Below, in pieces: positions 16,498 to 24,215 of a stretch of DNA of 44,921 nucleotides (position 1 is its first letter; each line of letters begins with the position of its first letter). The notes below the pieces were generated by a model. The model was not told the DNA's origin, searched no databases, and saw only the letters and a program-made list of their open reading frames with translations. The stretch comes from Terriglobia bacterium. GTDB taxonomy: Bacteria; Acidobacteriota; Terriglobia; Acidiferrales; UBA7541. The position numbers were made by a program, and so were the translations under genes. The DNA is taken from contig JAIQFG010000033.1 in the NCBI GenBank assembly GCA_020073375.1, forward strand, positions 1 to 44,921, written 5' to 3'.

Positions 16498-16704
16498 ATT
16501 TTCTCACCAAAGCGGCTCGCGAGCGCGATTACACTGCCGTGCTGTGACGTGACTGCAACGCAAGGGGACGAACGCAACCATGGTGGACACGGTGGTGGCC
16601 CGGGAATTACGGTCGAGGATCTCCGACAAGCGCGCTGCCCATCCATACGTTGGATGGCAGCGCACGCGAACAGGTTGCCGCGAAACGCCGAACGAGCCGA
16701 GAGG

Positions 16705-17694
16705 CTAGAGAGTGGTGTAGATGAGGTGGACGAACCGGTCGCCGTTCATCAGGCCCTTGCCCCAGACCGGATCGAGATCGGCGAGGGGCTTGGCGGCGAC
16801 GGATTCGGCCAAGGTTTTCTTCGCGGCCTTGAGTTTCTGCACGCGGTCGCGCGCGGTGCGCATCATGTCGCGGAATTTCGTGAGGTCGGATTTATTTCCC
16901 AGCGGGCCGTGGCCGGGGACGATCTTGGTGTCGTTGTCGACCATGGCCAACATGCGCGTGGCTCCGGCAATCATGCCGCCGATGCTGCCGCCGGTGCCGG
17001 AATCGATGTAGCAGTAGCTGCCGTTGAAAAAAACGTCGCCCATGTGCAGAACATTCGCTTTCTGGAAATGGACGTAGATGTCGGAATCGGTGTGCGCGGG
17101 GGCCATGTGGCCCAGCGTAAGGTGCTCACCGTTGAAATGCATCTGGTAGGACTGCTTAAAGGTATGCGCCGGGAGGGCGTCGGCCGGCGATGGATCTAGT
17201 TGAAGATTTAGAACGTCGAGCAGGTGGGATTCGGTCAGGCGCTTGCGCGTGTTCTCCTGCGAGATCAGGGTGGCGCCGGCGGCGTGCACGTTGATGTTGT
17301 TGTCTGTGTGGTCCCAGTGCCAGTGCGTATCGATCGCGAATTTCAGCGGAGCCTTTCCCATGTCGTCGAGGGTTTTCTTAAAGCGGTCCCAGGCGAGCTG
17401 AGTGAAGGTGTCGACCAGCAATTTGCCGTCCGGGCCATTCGAGACGATGACGTTTCCGCCAGGGCCGGTCAGCAGCGTGAGCGTGTCGGCAAGCTTCGTG
17501 GGTTCGATGGGAGTGCTGCCAAATCGGGCGCGAGCGGTGACGATGGTGTCCGGCGCAGCCGCGGGCTGCTGCGGGAATGCCGCCGCGAGCGATCGCGGGA
17601 GGGCTTGCGTGAGAAGCGATCCGCCGGCGAACATTCCGGCCGTTTGCAGGATCTGGCGACGGGTGAAGAATTTCGCGCTGCTACTGGAAACCAT
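16705..17694 (-). CDS. Tat-exported metallo-beta-lactamase-fold hydrolase
   Basis: The 329-residue protein starts at the ATG at 17694, preceded by GAGG at proper spacing; the open frame runs 53 codons further but without a sensible start. A twin-arginine signal (TRRQILQTAG, residues 11-20, then a hydrophobic stretch to LAAA) predicts folded export. The zinc site HxHxDH is present as HWHWDH (H124, H126, D128, H129), with later family landmarks APAHTDSD, HMGDVFF and VPGHGP. This is the metallo-beta-lactamase fold used by lactonases, glyoxalase II-like and class B lactamases. The loop features do not allow a substrate to be named, and a true beta-lactamase should not be assumed. It is divergent from the methyltransferase gene. 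Confidence 0.88.
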   Translation of the reverse strand: MVSSSSAKFFTRRQILQTAGMFAGGSLLTQALPRSLAAAFPQQPAAAPDTIVTARARFGSTPIEPTKLADTLTLLTGPGGNVIVSNGPDGKLLVDTFTQLAWDRFKKTLDDMGKAPLKFAIDTHWHWDHTDNNINVHAAGATLISQENTRKRLTESHLLDVLNLQLDPSPADALPAHTFKQSYQMHFNGEHLTLGHMAPAHTDSDIYVHFQKANVLHMGDVFFNGSYCYIDSGTGGSIGGMIAGATRMLAMVDNDTKIVPGHGPLGNKSDLTKFRDMMRTARDRVQKLKAAKKTLAESVAAKPLADLDPVWGKGLMNGDRFVHLIYTTL

Positions 17695-17855
17695 GGGACA
17701 CCTCGCTCCGCTGGGTTGGGAATTCGAGACGCACACGGAACTATAGCAGACTCGGCGATGGTCGAGACAAGCTTGGTGAGGCGAAAGGCGTGCGCTCTTT
17801 GATAGTGCCGTCTCGCTGGATATACTGGATGGCCTGTCCCAAAGGAGAGACACTC

Positions 17856-18653
17856 ATGGATCCATTTGAGTCTTTTAAGGCGATGCAGAAAAAGGGCTGG
17901 GCGCATTTTGCTCCATTGGAAATGCAGACGACGCCGTGCGCGGCCCGGCTGGTGAAGCGCGCGGGAGTGAATGCGGGGCAGCGCGTGCTGGATGTGTGCT
18001 GCGGCACGGGCGTGGTGTCGGTGACGGCGGCGCGGATCGGCGCGCGCGTGACGGCGCTCGATCTGACGCCGGAACTGCTCGAGCGCGCGCGGGAAAATGC
18101 GCGCATTGCCAATGTGGAAATCGACTGGCATGAAGGCGACGTCGAGAAGCTGCCGTTCGCGGACGCGGCGTTTGATGTGGTCTTGAGCCAGTTCGGCCAC
18201 ATCTTTGCGCCGCGGCCGGAAGTAGCCATCGGAGAGATGCTGCGCGTGCTGAAGCCGGACGGCACGATTGCATTTTCGACCTGGCCGCCGGAACTGTTTG
18301 TCGGAAAGATGTTTGCGCTGACGGCCAGCTACATGCCGGCTCCGCCGCCGGGCGTGGCGCCGCCGCCGCAATGGGGAGATCCGAACATTGTGCGGGAGCG
18401 GCTGGGGGCTGCGGTGAAGGATATTCTGTTCGATCGCGCGGTGATGCAGGTGTTTGCTCTGAGCCCGGCGCACCATCGGGCGGTGAGCGAGCGGTCGGCG
18501 GGACCCATGGTCCGGCTGGTCGCGGAATTGTCGGCGAGCGACCCGGCGAAGCTGGCGGAATTTCGCGCGCGGTATGACGCGATTGCCGGAGAATATTTTG
18601 AGGACAATATTCTGCGGCAGGATTATCTGATGACGCGGGCTACGAAGGCGTGA
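17856..18653 (+). CDS. Class I SAM-dependent methyltransferase (UbiE-like)
   Basis: The 265-residue protein starts at the ATG at 17856, with AGGAG eight bases upstream. The SAM-binding motif I is VLDVCCGTG (residues 44-52). Acidic motif II is VTALDLTPELLERA, motif III is near GDVEKLPFADAAFD, and a post-motif region reads LRVLKPDGTIAFSTW. It is a Methyltransf_11/25-type small-molecule methyltransferase. The C-terminal third (from about 150) holds a Pro-rich loop and is probably the acceptor-binding part. The substrate is unknown. It stands alone between the divergent hydrolase and the creatininase gene. Confidence 0.88.
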   Translation: MDPFESFKAMQKKGWAHFAPLEMQTTPCAARLVKRAGVNAGQRVLDVCCGTGVVSVTAARIGARVTALDLTPELLERARENARIANVEIDWHEGDVEKLPFADAAFDVVLSQFGHIFAPRPEVAIGEMLRVLKPDGTIAFSTWPPELFVGKMFALTASYMPAPPPGVAPPPQWGDPNIVRERLGAAVKDILFDRAVMQVFALSPAHHRAVSERSAGPMVRLVAELSASDPAKLAEFRARYDAIAGEYFEDNILRQDYLMTRATKA

Positions 18654-18788
18654 ATTTCTTATTCCCTATCGGTGGATGAGCGAGTTGACAAATTGTGATC
18701 CATTTCGAAGAGGGATTCCTCGGCGGAAAACCTGCCCGGGAGTGACGGCGTTTGGGGGGGATCCGAAATTATTTGGCGCGGGGAGTGA

Positions 18789-19541
18789 ATGGGCGACTTT
18801 GAAACACTTACGAGCGAAACGGTTCGCGCGGCCGGCGGCAATGGGATTTTGATATTGCCGGTGGGTTCGGTGGAGCAGCACGGGCCGCATTTGCCGCTGA
18901 CGGTGGACACGGAAATTCCCGCGCGCGTGGCGGCCGCGGTGGCACAGCGGACGCGGGGGTTTGTGGCACCGGCGATTTCCTATGGGGCACGATCGCTGCC
19001 GCAGAGCGGCGGGAGTCCGGAGCTGGCGGGGACGGTGCACGTGCGCGGTAGCGTGCTGACCGAATATGTAAAGGACGTGATTTGCGGTTACGTCGCCTCG
19101 GGATTCCGGTCGATCGTGGTGCTGAACGGACACTTTGAAAATGAATGTTTTCTATTTGAGGCGCTGGAGATTTGCCGCGAGAAGGGAAAGCTGGCGGGAG
19201 CCCGGGTGATCGCCGTGAGCTGGTGGAGCCTGGTGCCGGACGCGCTGCTCGATCGGTTGTTTGGCGGAAGATTTCCGGGGTGGCACGCGGAACACGCCAG
19301 CGCGGTTGAGACTTCCCTGCTGCTGCACCTGCGGAAGGAACTGGTGGGGACGGAGCGAGTGGATCATCCGGAGCCGCCGCGGGCGGGGATTTATTTGTTT
19401 CCGGTGGAGCCGGCGAAGGCTTCCAGCCGCGGGGTGCTGGGGAAGACTTCCAATGCGTCCGCTGAAATTGGGGCGGCGCTGTTTGAAGAAATCTGCTCGC
19501 AACTGGAAGCGCTTGTGCGGGAGCACATGGGCAGGCCGTAG
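18789..19541 (+). CDS. Creatininase (creatinine amidohydrolase) family enzyme
   Basis: The 250-residue protein has the family signature GSVEQHGPHLPL. From memory of Pseudomonas creatininase, metal ligands E34, H36, D45, H120 and E122 and active-site W154, W174, H178 and E183 line up here. They become E29, H31, D40, H115 and E117 (NGHFEN), then W145, W165, H169 and E174, with constant offsets of 5 and then 9 residues. This favours real creatinine or close-analogue hydrolysis over the more distant family members. A GGGGAG ribosome site precedes the ATG at 18789. The stop codon TAG lies inside the palindromic repeat at 19538. It is convergent with a ureohydrolase gene, which also acts on guanidino compounds. 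Confidence 0.88.
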   Translation: MGDFETLTSETVRAAGGNGILILPVGSVEQHGPHLPLTVDTEIPARVAAAVAQRTRGFVAPAISYGARSLPQSGGSPELAGTVHVRGSVLTEYVKDVICGYVASGFRSIVVLNGHFENECFLFEALEICREKGKLAGARVIAVSWWSLVPDALLDRLFGGRFPGWHAEHASAVETSLLLHLRKELVGTERVDHPEPPRAGIYLFPVEPAKASSRGVLGKTSNASAEIGAALFEEICSQLEALVREHMGRP

Positions 19542-19647
19542 GGGCACGACATGCCGTACCCCTACTCGCGGATTTCCCATTTTGCTTTCATCCAATTCAA
19601 GAGGAGCGAAGCTTTTTTGTGGCGCCGGCGTCCTGCCGGCGCCACAA
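19538..19647. repeat. Compound REP-like cluster between convergent genes
   Basis: The palindrome at 19538-19565 has arms GTAGGGG/CCCCTAC and contains the stop codon of the creatininase gene (TAG, 19539-19541). A second, perfect palindrome at 19617-19647 has 13-bp arms TTGTGGCGCCGGC/GCCGGCGCCACAA around a 5-nt loop. The order matches 12057-12174. The strong hairpin could end transcripts from both sides, but no U-run follows it. Confidence 0.75.
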
Positions 19648-19716
19648 CAGCGCGCACGCCACACGAATTGCGCCAGAGGGCCGGGAAATATTCGACTTTT
19701 CTCGAAGAATAACAGA

Positions 19717-20676
19717 CTACGCCTTTCGAGCGGCGAATGACTCGGCCAGAAGGCAGAGCAGCTCGAATGCGATGTTTGCTCCGGCCAGGGCTGTGCCTCC
19801 GGAGGGGTCGAAGGGAGGCGAGACTTCGACAACGTCCGCGCCGACCAGATTCAGATGGCGCAGGCCGCGGAGCAGGCGGAGGGCCTCGCGCGAGGTGATC
19901 CCGGCAAATTCGGGCGTCCCGGTACCTGGGGCGACGGCGGGGTCGAGGGCGTCGATATCGAAACTGATGTACGTGGGCCCTTCCCCGGCGACGCGGCGCG
20001 CTTCGCGGATTACGGCGTCCACGCCCAAGTCCTCCAATTCTTCAATCGTGATGATGCGCATGCCCTGTGCAAGCGCCCAGCCGCGCTCGTCAGCCGAATA
20101 CGTCGATCCGCGGATTCCGATCTGCACCACGCGCTTGGGGTCCAGCAACTTTTCCTCGACGGCCCTGCGAAACGGCGTGCCGTGCGTGTATTTCAAGCCG
20201 CCGAAGTAGGTGTCGACCGTATCGGAATGGGCGTCGAAATGAATCATGCCGACCGGGCCCTTGGCCGCCACGGCGCGCAGGATGGGCAACGAACACAGAT
20301 GATCGCCACCGACAGATAACGGAACGGCGCCCGCCGCGACGATCTGCGCGAAAAATGCGCGGATGCTTTCCAGGGAGCGGTCTAGATCGATCGGATTCAC
20401 CGGGGCGTCGCCGACGTCCGCGACGCGGCAAAGTTCATAGGGCGAAATTTTCGTGACCGAATGAACGCGTTTGATTAGGCTGGACATTTCGCGGACCTGG
20501 CGCGGGCCGTGGCGCGGACCGGGACGGTTGGTGGTGCCGCCGTCCCAGGGGACCCCGGCGATGGCGACGTCAACTTCTCTGGGATTGACAACCACCGGCA
20601 GACGCATGAAGGTGGCGTGGCCGGCAAAGCGCGGAGTGACTCCGGAATCGATGGGCTCGAAGCGGCGCGTGGTCAT
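19717..20676 (-). CDS. Agmatinase/guanidinobutyrase-type ureohydrolase
   Basis: The 319-residue protein should hydrolyse a guanidino group to urea plus an amine with two Mn ions. All six metal ligands are present: H126 (GGDH), D148, H150 and D152 (FDAHSD), and D240 and D242 (DIDALDPAVAPGTGTPE). H165 (YTHGTPF) matches the family catalytic-loop His. The ATG at 20676, preceded by AGGA, gives the normal length; a longer open frame reaches 21312 but would run into the upstream divergent gene. The family also includes guanidinopropionase, proclavaminate amidinohydrolase and guanidine or metformin hydrolases, so agmatine is not certain. Its neighbour is a convergent creatininase. Confidence 0.9.
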   Translation of the reverse strand: MTTRRFEPIDSGVTPRFAGHATFMRLPVVVNPREVDVAIAGVPWDGGTTNRPGPRHGPRQVREMSSLIKRVHSVTKISPYELCRVADVGDAPVNPIDLDRSLESIRAFFAQIVAAGAVPLSVGGDHLCSLPILRAVAAKGPVGMIHFDAHSDTVDTYFGGLKYTHGTPFRRAVEEKLLDPKRVVQIGIRGSTYSADERGWALAQGMRIITIEELEDLGVDAVIREARRVAGEGPTYISFDIDALDPAVAPGTGTPEFAGITSREALRLLRGLRHLNLVGADVVEVSPPFDPSGGTALAGANIAFELLCLLAESFAARKA

Positions 20677-21151
20677 GGGTCGGTATCCTGGGCGAAATTT
20701 TTGTTGCGCGAGCGCTTGCGCTTCCTTTTTTTTCGGCTCGACTTGCCGCGGGCTGCTCGAGCCGGCTATGGGCTTGAACATCCTACCGCACCGGTGAGGG
20801 CCTGAAAACCGAGGGGAGGTTGCCGCGAGTATTTTCAGCGCGGAAGAAAAGCCTGGGAAACACTTTCCGCACGCGAAGGGGGCGGGGTGCGCGGTTGCCG
20901 GCGAGTAGGCGCGAGACGGAAAAAACCGCCGGCAGGACGGCGGCGCCCCGAAAATCCGGGTGAGTCGGCAATGAGGATACACGGAAGTGCAATTCCCTTT
21001 TGGAAATTTGGCAGCGCGGGGATTGCGAGTGAAACTAATGGTGTAGAATTGCGTTGCCTGGCTGTGCGTCGCGCCGTTGGAACACTCGCGCCAGTGCGGG
21101 AACGGCTCGCCATAATTCGCCGTGCGGAAACGTTGTTTGCCGGAGGGTGAA
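20677..21151. other. Divergent intergenic region between ureohydrolase and cytochrome-propeller genes
   Basis: No convincing gene is seen in these 475 bp. There is a GGCGCC-type palindrome at 20926-20943 (CCGCCG/CGGCGG). A weak promoter-like pair for the plus strand is possible, with TTGCGA at 21023 and TAGAAT at 21044-21049, but the 15-bp spacing is short. The region should hold promoters for both flanking genes. Confidence 0.4.
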
Positions 21152-23242
21152 GTGAAACTGAATCGACGGATTGCGTTGCAGAGCGCCCTGGCGGCGTTTG
21201 TTTTCCTTGCGGTATGCGCGGTGCATCCGGCCGCGGCGGGGCGGCAACCCGGCGCCGGTTCCGGCAACGAGGCTGCGGACGCGACGCGCGACGATCTCCA
21301 GCTCTCGTACAAGATCGACCACTACCTGGAGGTGGCGGATAGCGGCAAGGCGCGCGGCGAGGATATTTACTGGCACAAATGCTGGGCCTGCCACAACAAG
21401 TACCAGCAATCGGCGCCGCGACTGGAGGGGCTATTTCAACTCTCGGCGTTGATTACGGGCGTCCCGGTGAATGAAGAAACTGTAACCGCGCACATCAAGA
21501 AAGGCGGCCCGGGGATGCCGTCGTTCGGGACCACTTTGTCGGACGCGGACGTGGCCGACGTGGTGAGCTATTTGCACAGCGGAAAATGCTGCGTCGAGGG
21601 CGAATTCCTTCCGGCCAATCCCAGGTATCGCGCGGAAACGAGCAAGTGGAATGTGCCGACGAATCTATCCGGCGGGGCCAGGGGCACCTTGCGCGTGGCC
21701 AGCGGCGATCCGCCCGAAGGCATCATGGTCCAGTTGATCGCGCCGAGCGGCGTGCGCACCACGGTCTACACGAATGAAGATGGAAATTACGAGTTTCCGA
21801 AAATGCCTGCCGGTGACGCGTACACGCTGAGGGTCGCGAATCCGCTGGAGTTTAAACCTTTCCGGCGGGACGCGGTGCGCGTGGACGGCGCGAGCAAACT
21901 CGACGACATCGTGCTGGAGCGGATTACCAAGAGCCCGATGCTGCCGGCGACGCCGGAAATCGAGGCGCAACTGAGCGGCGATGAGCTGCTGTGGAATCTT
22001 CCGGGGACGACCGAGGAAAAAGAAGCGCTGCACCAGACCTGCGCGCTGGGGTGCCATTCGTTCCAGCAGATATTCAAGAACCGCTACGACCGCCGCAGCT
22101 GGGCGACGCTGGTATCGCGCATGTTGCACCGCGGGGGCGGGCCGCTGATCAACGACCCCCTGGAACCGGTCACGCCGGCGCAGTCGGCCGTCGATCAGAT
22201 CCTGATTAACTGGCTGGCAAAGGTCCGCGGGCCGGACGCGGCGGATGGCCCGCTGCGCGCGTTTCCGCGGCTGACGGGCGAATCCAATCGCGTTGTGGTG
22301 ACGGAATTCGAATTGCCGCGGTCGATGCAAAGCGCGCACGACGTGTACGGGGACTCGAAAGGAAACGTCTGGTACAGCAGCCACCTGAGCCGCTACTTTG
22401 GGAAACTGGACACGCATACGGGAATTGTGACCGAGTATCAGACTCCTCTGAGCGAGGGCGGGCAGCCGGGAACGCACCATGTGTATGTGCGGAAGGACGG
22501 CGAAGTGCTGCTCTCGGAACCGTGGTCGCACAAGCTGCTGAAGCTGGATCCCGCGTCCGGAAAAATGAAGGAAGTGTTCGTCGAAGCGCCCTTCCCGATC
22601 AATTCGGCCGGCATGGCGGATTTCGACCTCACGCCCGACGGATTTGTGTGGGCCAGCATGGGCGGCGGGTACAGCGCCGAAAAAATCGATCCCGAAACCG
22701 GAAAAATCGTGCAGAAGTATCCGATGAAGACGCCGTTCAGCTACGACGGCATTATTTCACAGGACGGAAATTATTGGGCCGGGGGAGCGATTTCCGGGCC
22801 GAACGGAAATTCGGCGGAGTTGCTTGACATCCGCACCGGGAAAATGCTGAACCTGGATACCGGGTATCGCGCGTCGGCCGCGCGGCGTGGCGGATTCGAT
22901 CCGTTCGGAAATGCCTGGTTTGGCGGCGAAAACGGGACGCTCGTGGAGCTGGACGCCGAGGCCAAGCGAATCCGCGAATTTATGCCGCCGGGCCCGATGG
23001 AGCCGTACACGGATTTGTATTCCGCCGAGCCGGACAAGAACGGCGAAGTGTGGGCCGGCGAATTGCACGGCCGGTATTTTCTACGGTTCAATCCAAAGAC
23101 CAGCCAGTGGACGCAGTACGCGATGCCCGAGCCGTATTCGCATTCTCGCGCGCTGTGGGTGGATAAGACCACAACGCCCGCCACGGTGTGGTACGCCGAT
23201 TACAGCACCGGGCGCATCGTGCGCATCCAGCCGCTGGAATAG
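21152..23242 (+). CDS. Cytochrome c / carboxypeptidase-regulatory-like / Vgb-type propeller fusion
   Basis: The GTG at 21152 is chosen because GGAGG sits five bases upstream; the protein is then 696 residues. A signal peptide (RIALQSALAAFVFLAVCA) leads to a cytochrome c domain with CWACH near residue 80 and an axial-Met candidate in GMPSF. A beta-sandwich of the carboxypeptidase-regulatory type follows (about 175-250; GIMVQLIAPSG, NEDGNYEFPKMPAG). Next is CALGCH, a CxxxCH site that may bind a second heme. The C-terminal half (about 360-696) has repeated blade motifs (GNVWYSS, DGEVLLSEP, DGFVWASM, GNAWFGG, NGEVWAGE) like virginiamycin B lyase (Vgb) propellers. The enzyme is probably a periplasmic heme protein with a substrate-binding propeller. 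The reaction is unknown; an antibiotic-lyase role is unlikely given the heme domains. Confidence 0.85.
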   Translation: MKLNRRIALQSALAAFVFLAVCAVHPAAAGRQPGAGSGNEAADATRDDLQLSYKIDHYLEVADSGKARGEDIYWHKCWACHNKYQQSAPRLEGLFQLSALITGVPVNEETVTAHIKKGGPGMPSFGTTLSDADVADVVSYLHSGKCCVEGEFLPANPRYRAETSKWNVPTNLSGGARGTLRVASGDPPEGIMVQLIAPSGVRTTVYTNEDGNYEFPKMPAGDAYTLRVANPLEFKPFRRDAVRVDGASKLDDIVLERITKSPMLPATPEIEAQLSGDELLWNLPGTTEEKEALHQTCALGCHSFQQIFKNRYDRRSWATLVSRMLHRGGGPLINDPLEPVTPAQSAVDQILINWLAKVRGPDAADGPLRAFPRLTGESNRVVVTEFELPRSMQSAHDVYGDSKGNVWYSSHLSRYFGKLDTHTGIVTEYQTPLSEGGQPGTHHVYVRKDGEVLLSEPWSHKLLKLDPASGKMKEVFVEAPFPINSAGMADFDLTPDGFVWASMGGGYSAEKIDPETGKIVQKYPMKTPFSYDGIISQDGNYWAGGAISGPNGNSAELLDIRTGKMLNLDTGYRASAARRGGFDPFGNAWFGGENGTLVELDAEAKRIREFMPPGPMEPYTDLYSAEPDKNGEVWAGELHGRYFLRFNPKTSQWTQYAMPEPYSHSRALWVDKTTTPATVWYADYSTGRIVRIQPLE

Positions 23243-23344
23243 CGGAAATTACGAGGCGGTTTCCGCGGAGTTCCGCCACAACCCGCGTTGCGGGACTTAA
23301 ATCTTCTCTCACACCAACGGGCTTGCCTTACGCAGGGCCGCCAG

Positions 23345-23396
23345 TGGCTAAAGCCATTTCTCCCGGATGTCCAGATGTCGCGGCTGAAGCCGCGAC
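23345..23396. repeat. Bipartite REP-like element (GGCTGAAGCC type), copy 1
   Basis: TGGCTAAAGCCA (23345-23356) is followed after 20 bp by the palindrome GTCGCGGCTGAAGCCGCGAC (23377-23396). The long palindrome is identical at 28619-28638, where a GGCAAAAGCC half also precedes it. Confidence 0.75.
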
Positions 23397-23791
23397 CCAC
23401 ATGGGTCTTCATCGCGACAGATTCTGGATAGACTATCCACCGCCTCCCTACAGACTTCCGACGGACCCTCGGCAAGCTCCCGAATGACTGCCGAAAGTTC
23501 CCGACAGGCTCGTGACATTGCTCTCGAGCGCACATTTTTGCGGTCCTTGGCTAAATATTTCGCGCCAAATCCAGCTGCCTGGGGAATGCGGTCTGTGCAC
23601 ATTTGGAGACGGAAAATCGGGGCGGGCGTATCTCCAAAAAGATAGGCACACGCTGGCGTTGGATCGCTTTTTGCGAGGAATCCCCCATGCAGGTCCCACC
23701 AAGTCCAAATACTTGAATGTTTGGAATAGTTCCAGGGCAAGAAAGCGATGGCAGATTTGAAACCGCAGTGTTTCCAAGTGAAACAGGCAAG

Positions 23792-23807
23792 TGGACCTGC
23801 AAGTGCT
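23792..23807 (+). promoter_or_regulatory. Candidate sigma-54 (-24/-12) promoter upstream of the polysaccharide locus
   Basis: TGGACCTGCAAGTGCT has GG and GC exactly 12 bases apart, with T before the GC and C at the sixth position, as in TGGCAC-N5-TTGC. The A at position 5 of the consensus is not matched. It would give a leader of roughly 400 nt before the ATPase gene. Confidence 0.35.
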
Positions 23808-23922
23808 TGATATATTGCGACGTAAACCAGTTGTGGCGGTGCGGACCGGTGTGGCTATCCCGGGGACGGGCCTGAAAAGGAGCTTGGTGGGGAGACTGAA
23901 GGAGCGAGGGGGTGTCGCACAA

Positions 23923-23937
23923 GTCACGAATCGTGAC
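23923..23937. promoter_or_regulatory. Perfect 15-bp palindrome, possible operator
   Basis: GTCACGA-A-TCGTGAC is a perfect dyad of the size bound by dimeric helix-turn-helix regulators. No regulator gene is adjacent. Confidence 0.35.
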
Positions 23938-23983
23938 ACTTCCCGCATTTGTCGACCTATTTTCGCCTTACACTAATGCTATT

Positions 23984-24177
23984 GACCGGCCCGGGTCGAG
24001 GAGTAGACTGAACCTACCCTCCCCGCAAAGCTGGGGCCTGGAAACCCAGGCCCGGCGCTCAAAGGGCCGCATCCGGAAGCCGGCAGTTCACCCGAGAGGC
24101 TCGGGCATCCATGACCTGGATACAGCCTATTGATCGGATCATTTAGTTTCGGGCGGCTGATCGATTTGCGTCCGAAA
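23984..24177 (+). ncRNA. Candidate structured 5' leader RNA of the polysaccharide operon
   Basis: Several hairpins follow each other just before the ATPase gene. Stem A is GAGG-a-GTAG (23998-24006) with CTACCCTC (24014-24021). Stem B is GGGCCTGG/CCAGGCCC with an AAAC tetraloop (24034-24053), competing with a CCC/GGG stem that loops out GCAAAGCT (24022-24035). Stem C is CCCGAG/CTCGGG (24091-24105), stem D is ATCCA/TGGAT (24107-24121), and stem E is TTTCGGGCG/CGTCCGAAA (24147-24177, one G-U). It does not fit the c-di-GMP-I, ydaO or cobalamin aptamers as I recall them. GC-rich DNA forms hairpins by chance, so the call is tentative. Confidence 0.35.
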
Positions 24178-24215
24178 TACTGGCCCATTCGCGGGGCCGA
24201 TGAAAAGAAAAAAAC

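Larger units (their letters stand above)
23243..24215. other. 973-bp gene-free region before the exopolysaccharide locus
   Basis: Open frames here read like noise and have no ribosome sites. Visible items are a small hairpin after the propeller gene (CCCGC/GCGGG, 23282-23294), a bipartite palindromic repeat (23345-23396) and an 8-bp inverted repeat TTTGGAGA/TCTCCAAA (23602-23638). Further on are a sigma-54-like site (23792-23807), the palindrome GTCACGAATCGTGAC (23923-23937) and a hairpin-rich stretch (23984-24177). Confidence 0.6.

Noticed and set aside
18685..18710. TTGACA upstream of the creatininase as a sigma-70 promoter
   Set aside because: A perfect -35 box, but no acceptable -10 box 16-18 bp downstream.
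20677..21312. N-terminal extension of the ureohydrolase frame to 21312
   Set aside because: It would add 212 residues without family similarity and overlap the divergent cytochrome-propeller start. The family start is at 20676.
21152..23242. Naming the propeller protein an antibiotic-resistance lyase (Vgb)
   Set aside because: Heme-binding and sandwich domains precede the propeller, and propeller similarity alone does not show lyase activity.
23448..23948. Minus-strand open frame of 166 codons in the gene-free region
   Set aside because: Composition is unlike a protein (many Cys, Ser and Arg in no pattern), there is no ribosome site, and it spans the palindromic sites.
23999..24060. CCGCAAAGC considered as the core of a c-di-GMP-I (GEMM) riboswitch
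   Set aside because: The upstream GGCAAACC strand is missing and the preceding stem has the G-rich side first, opposite to GEMM. Only the GCAAAGC string agrees.
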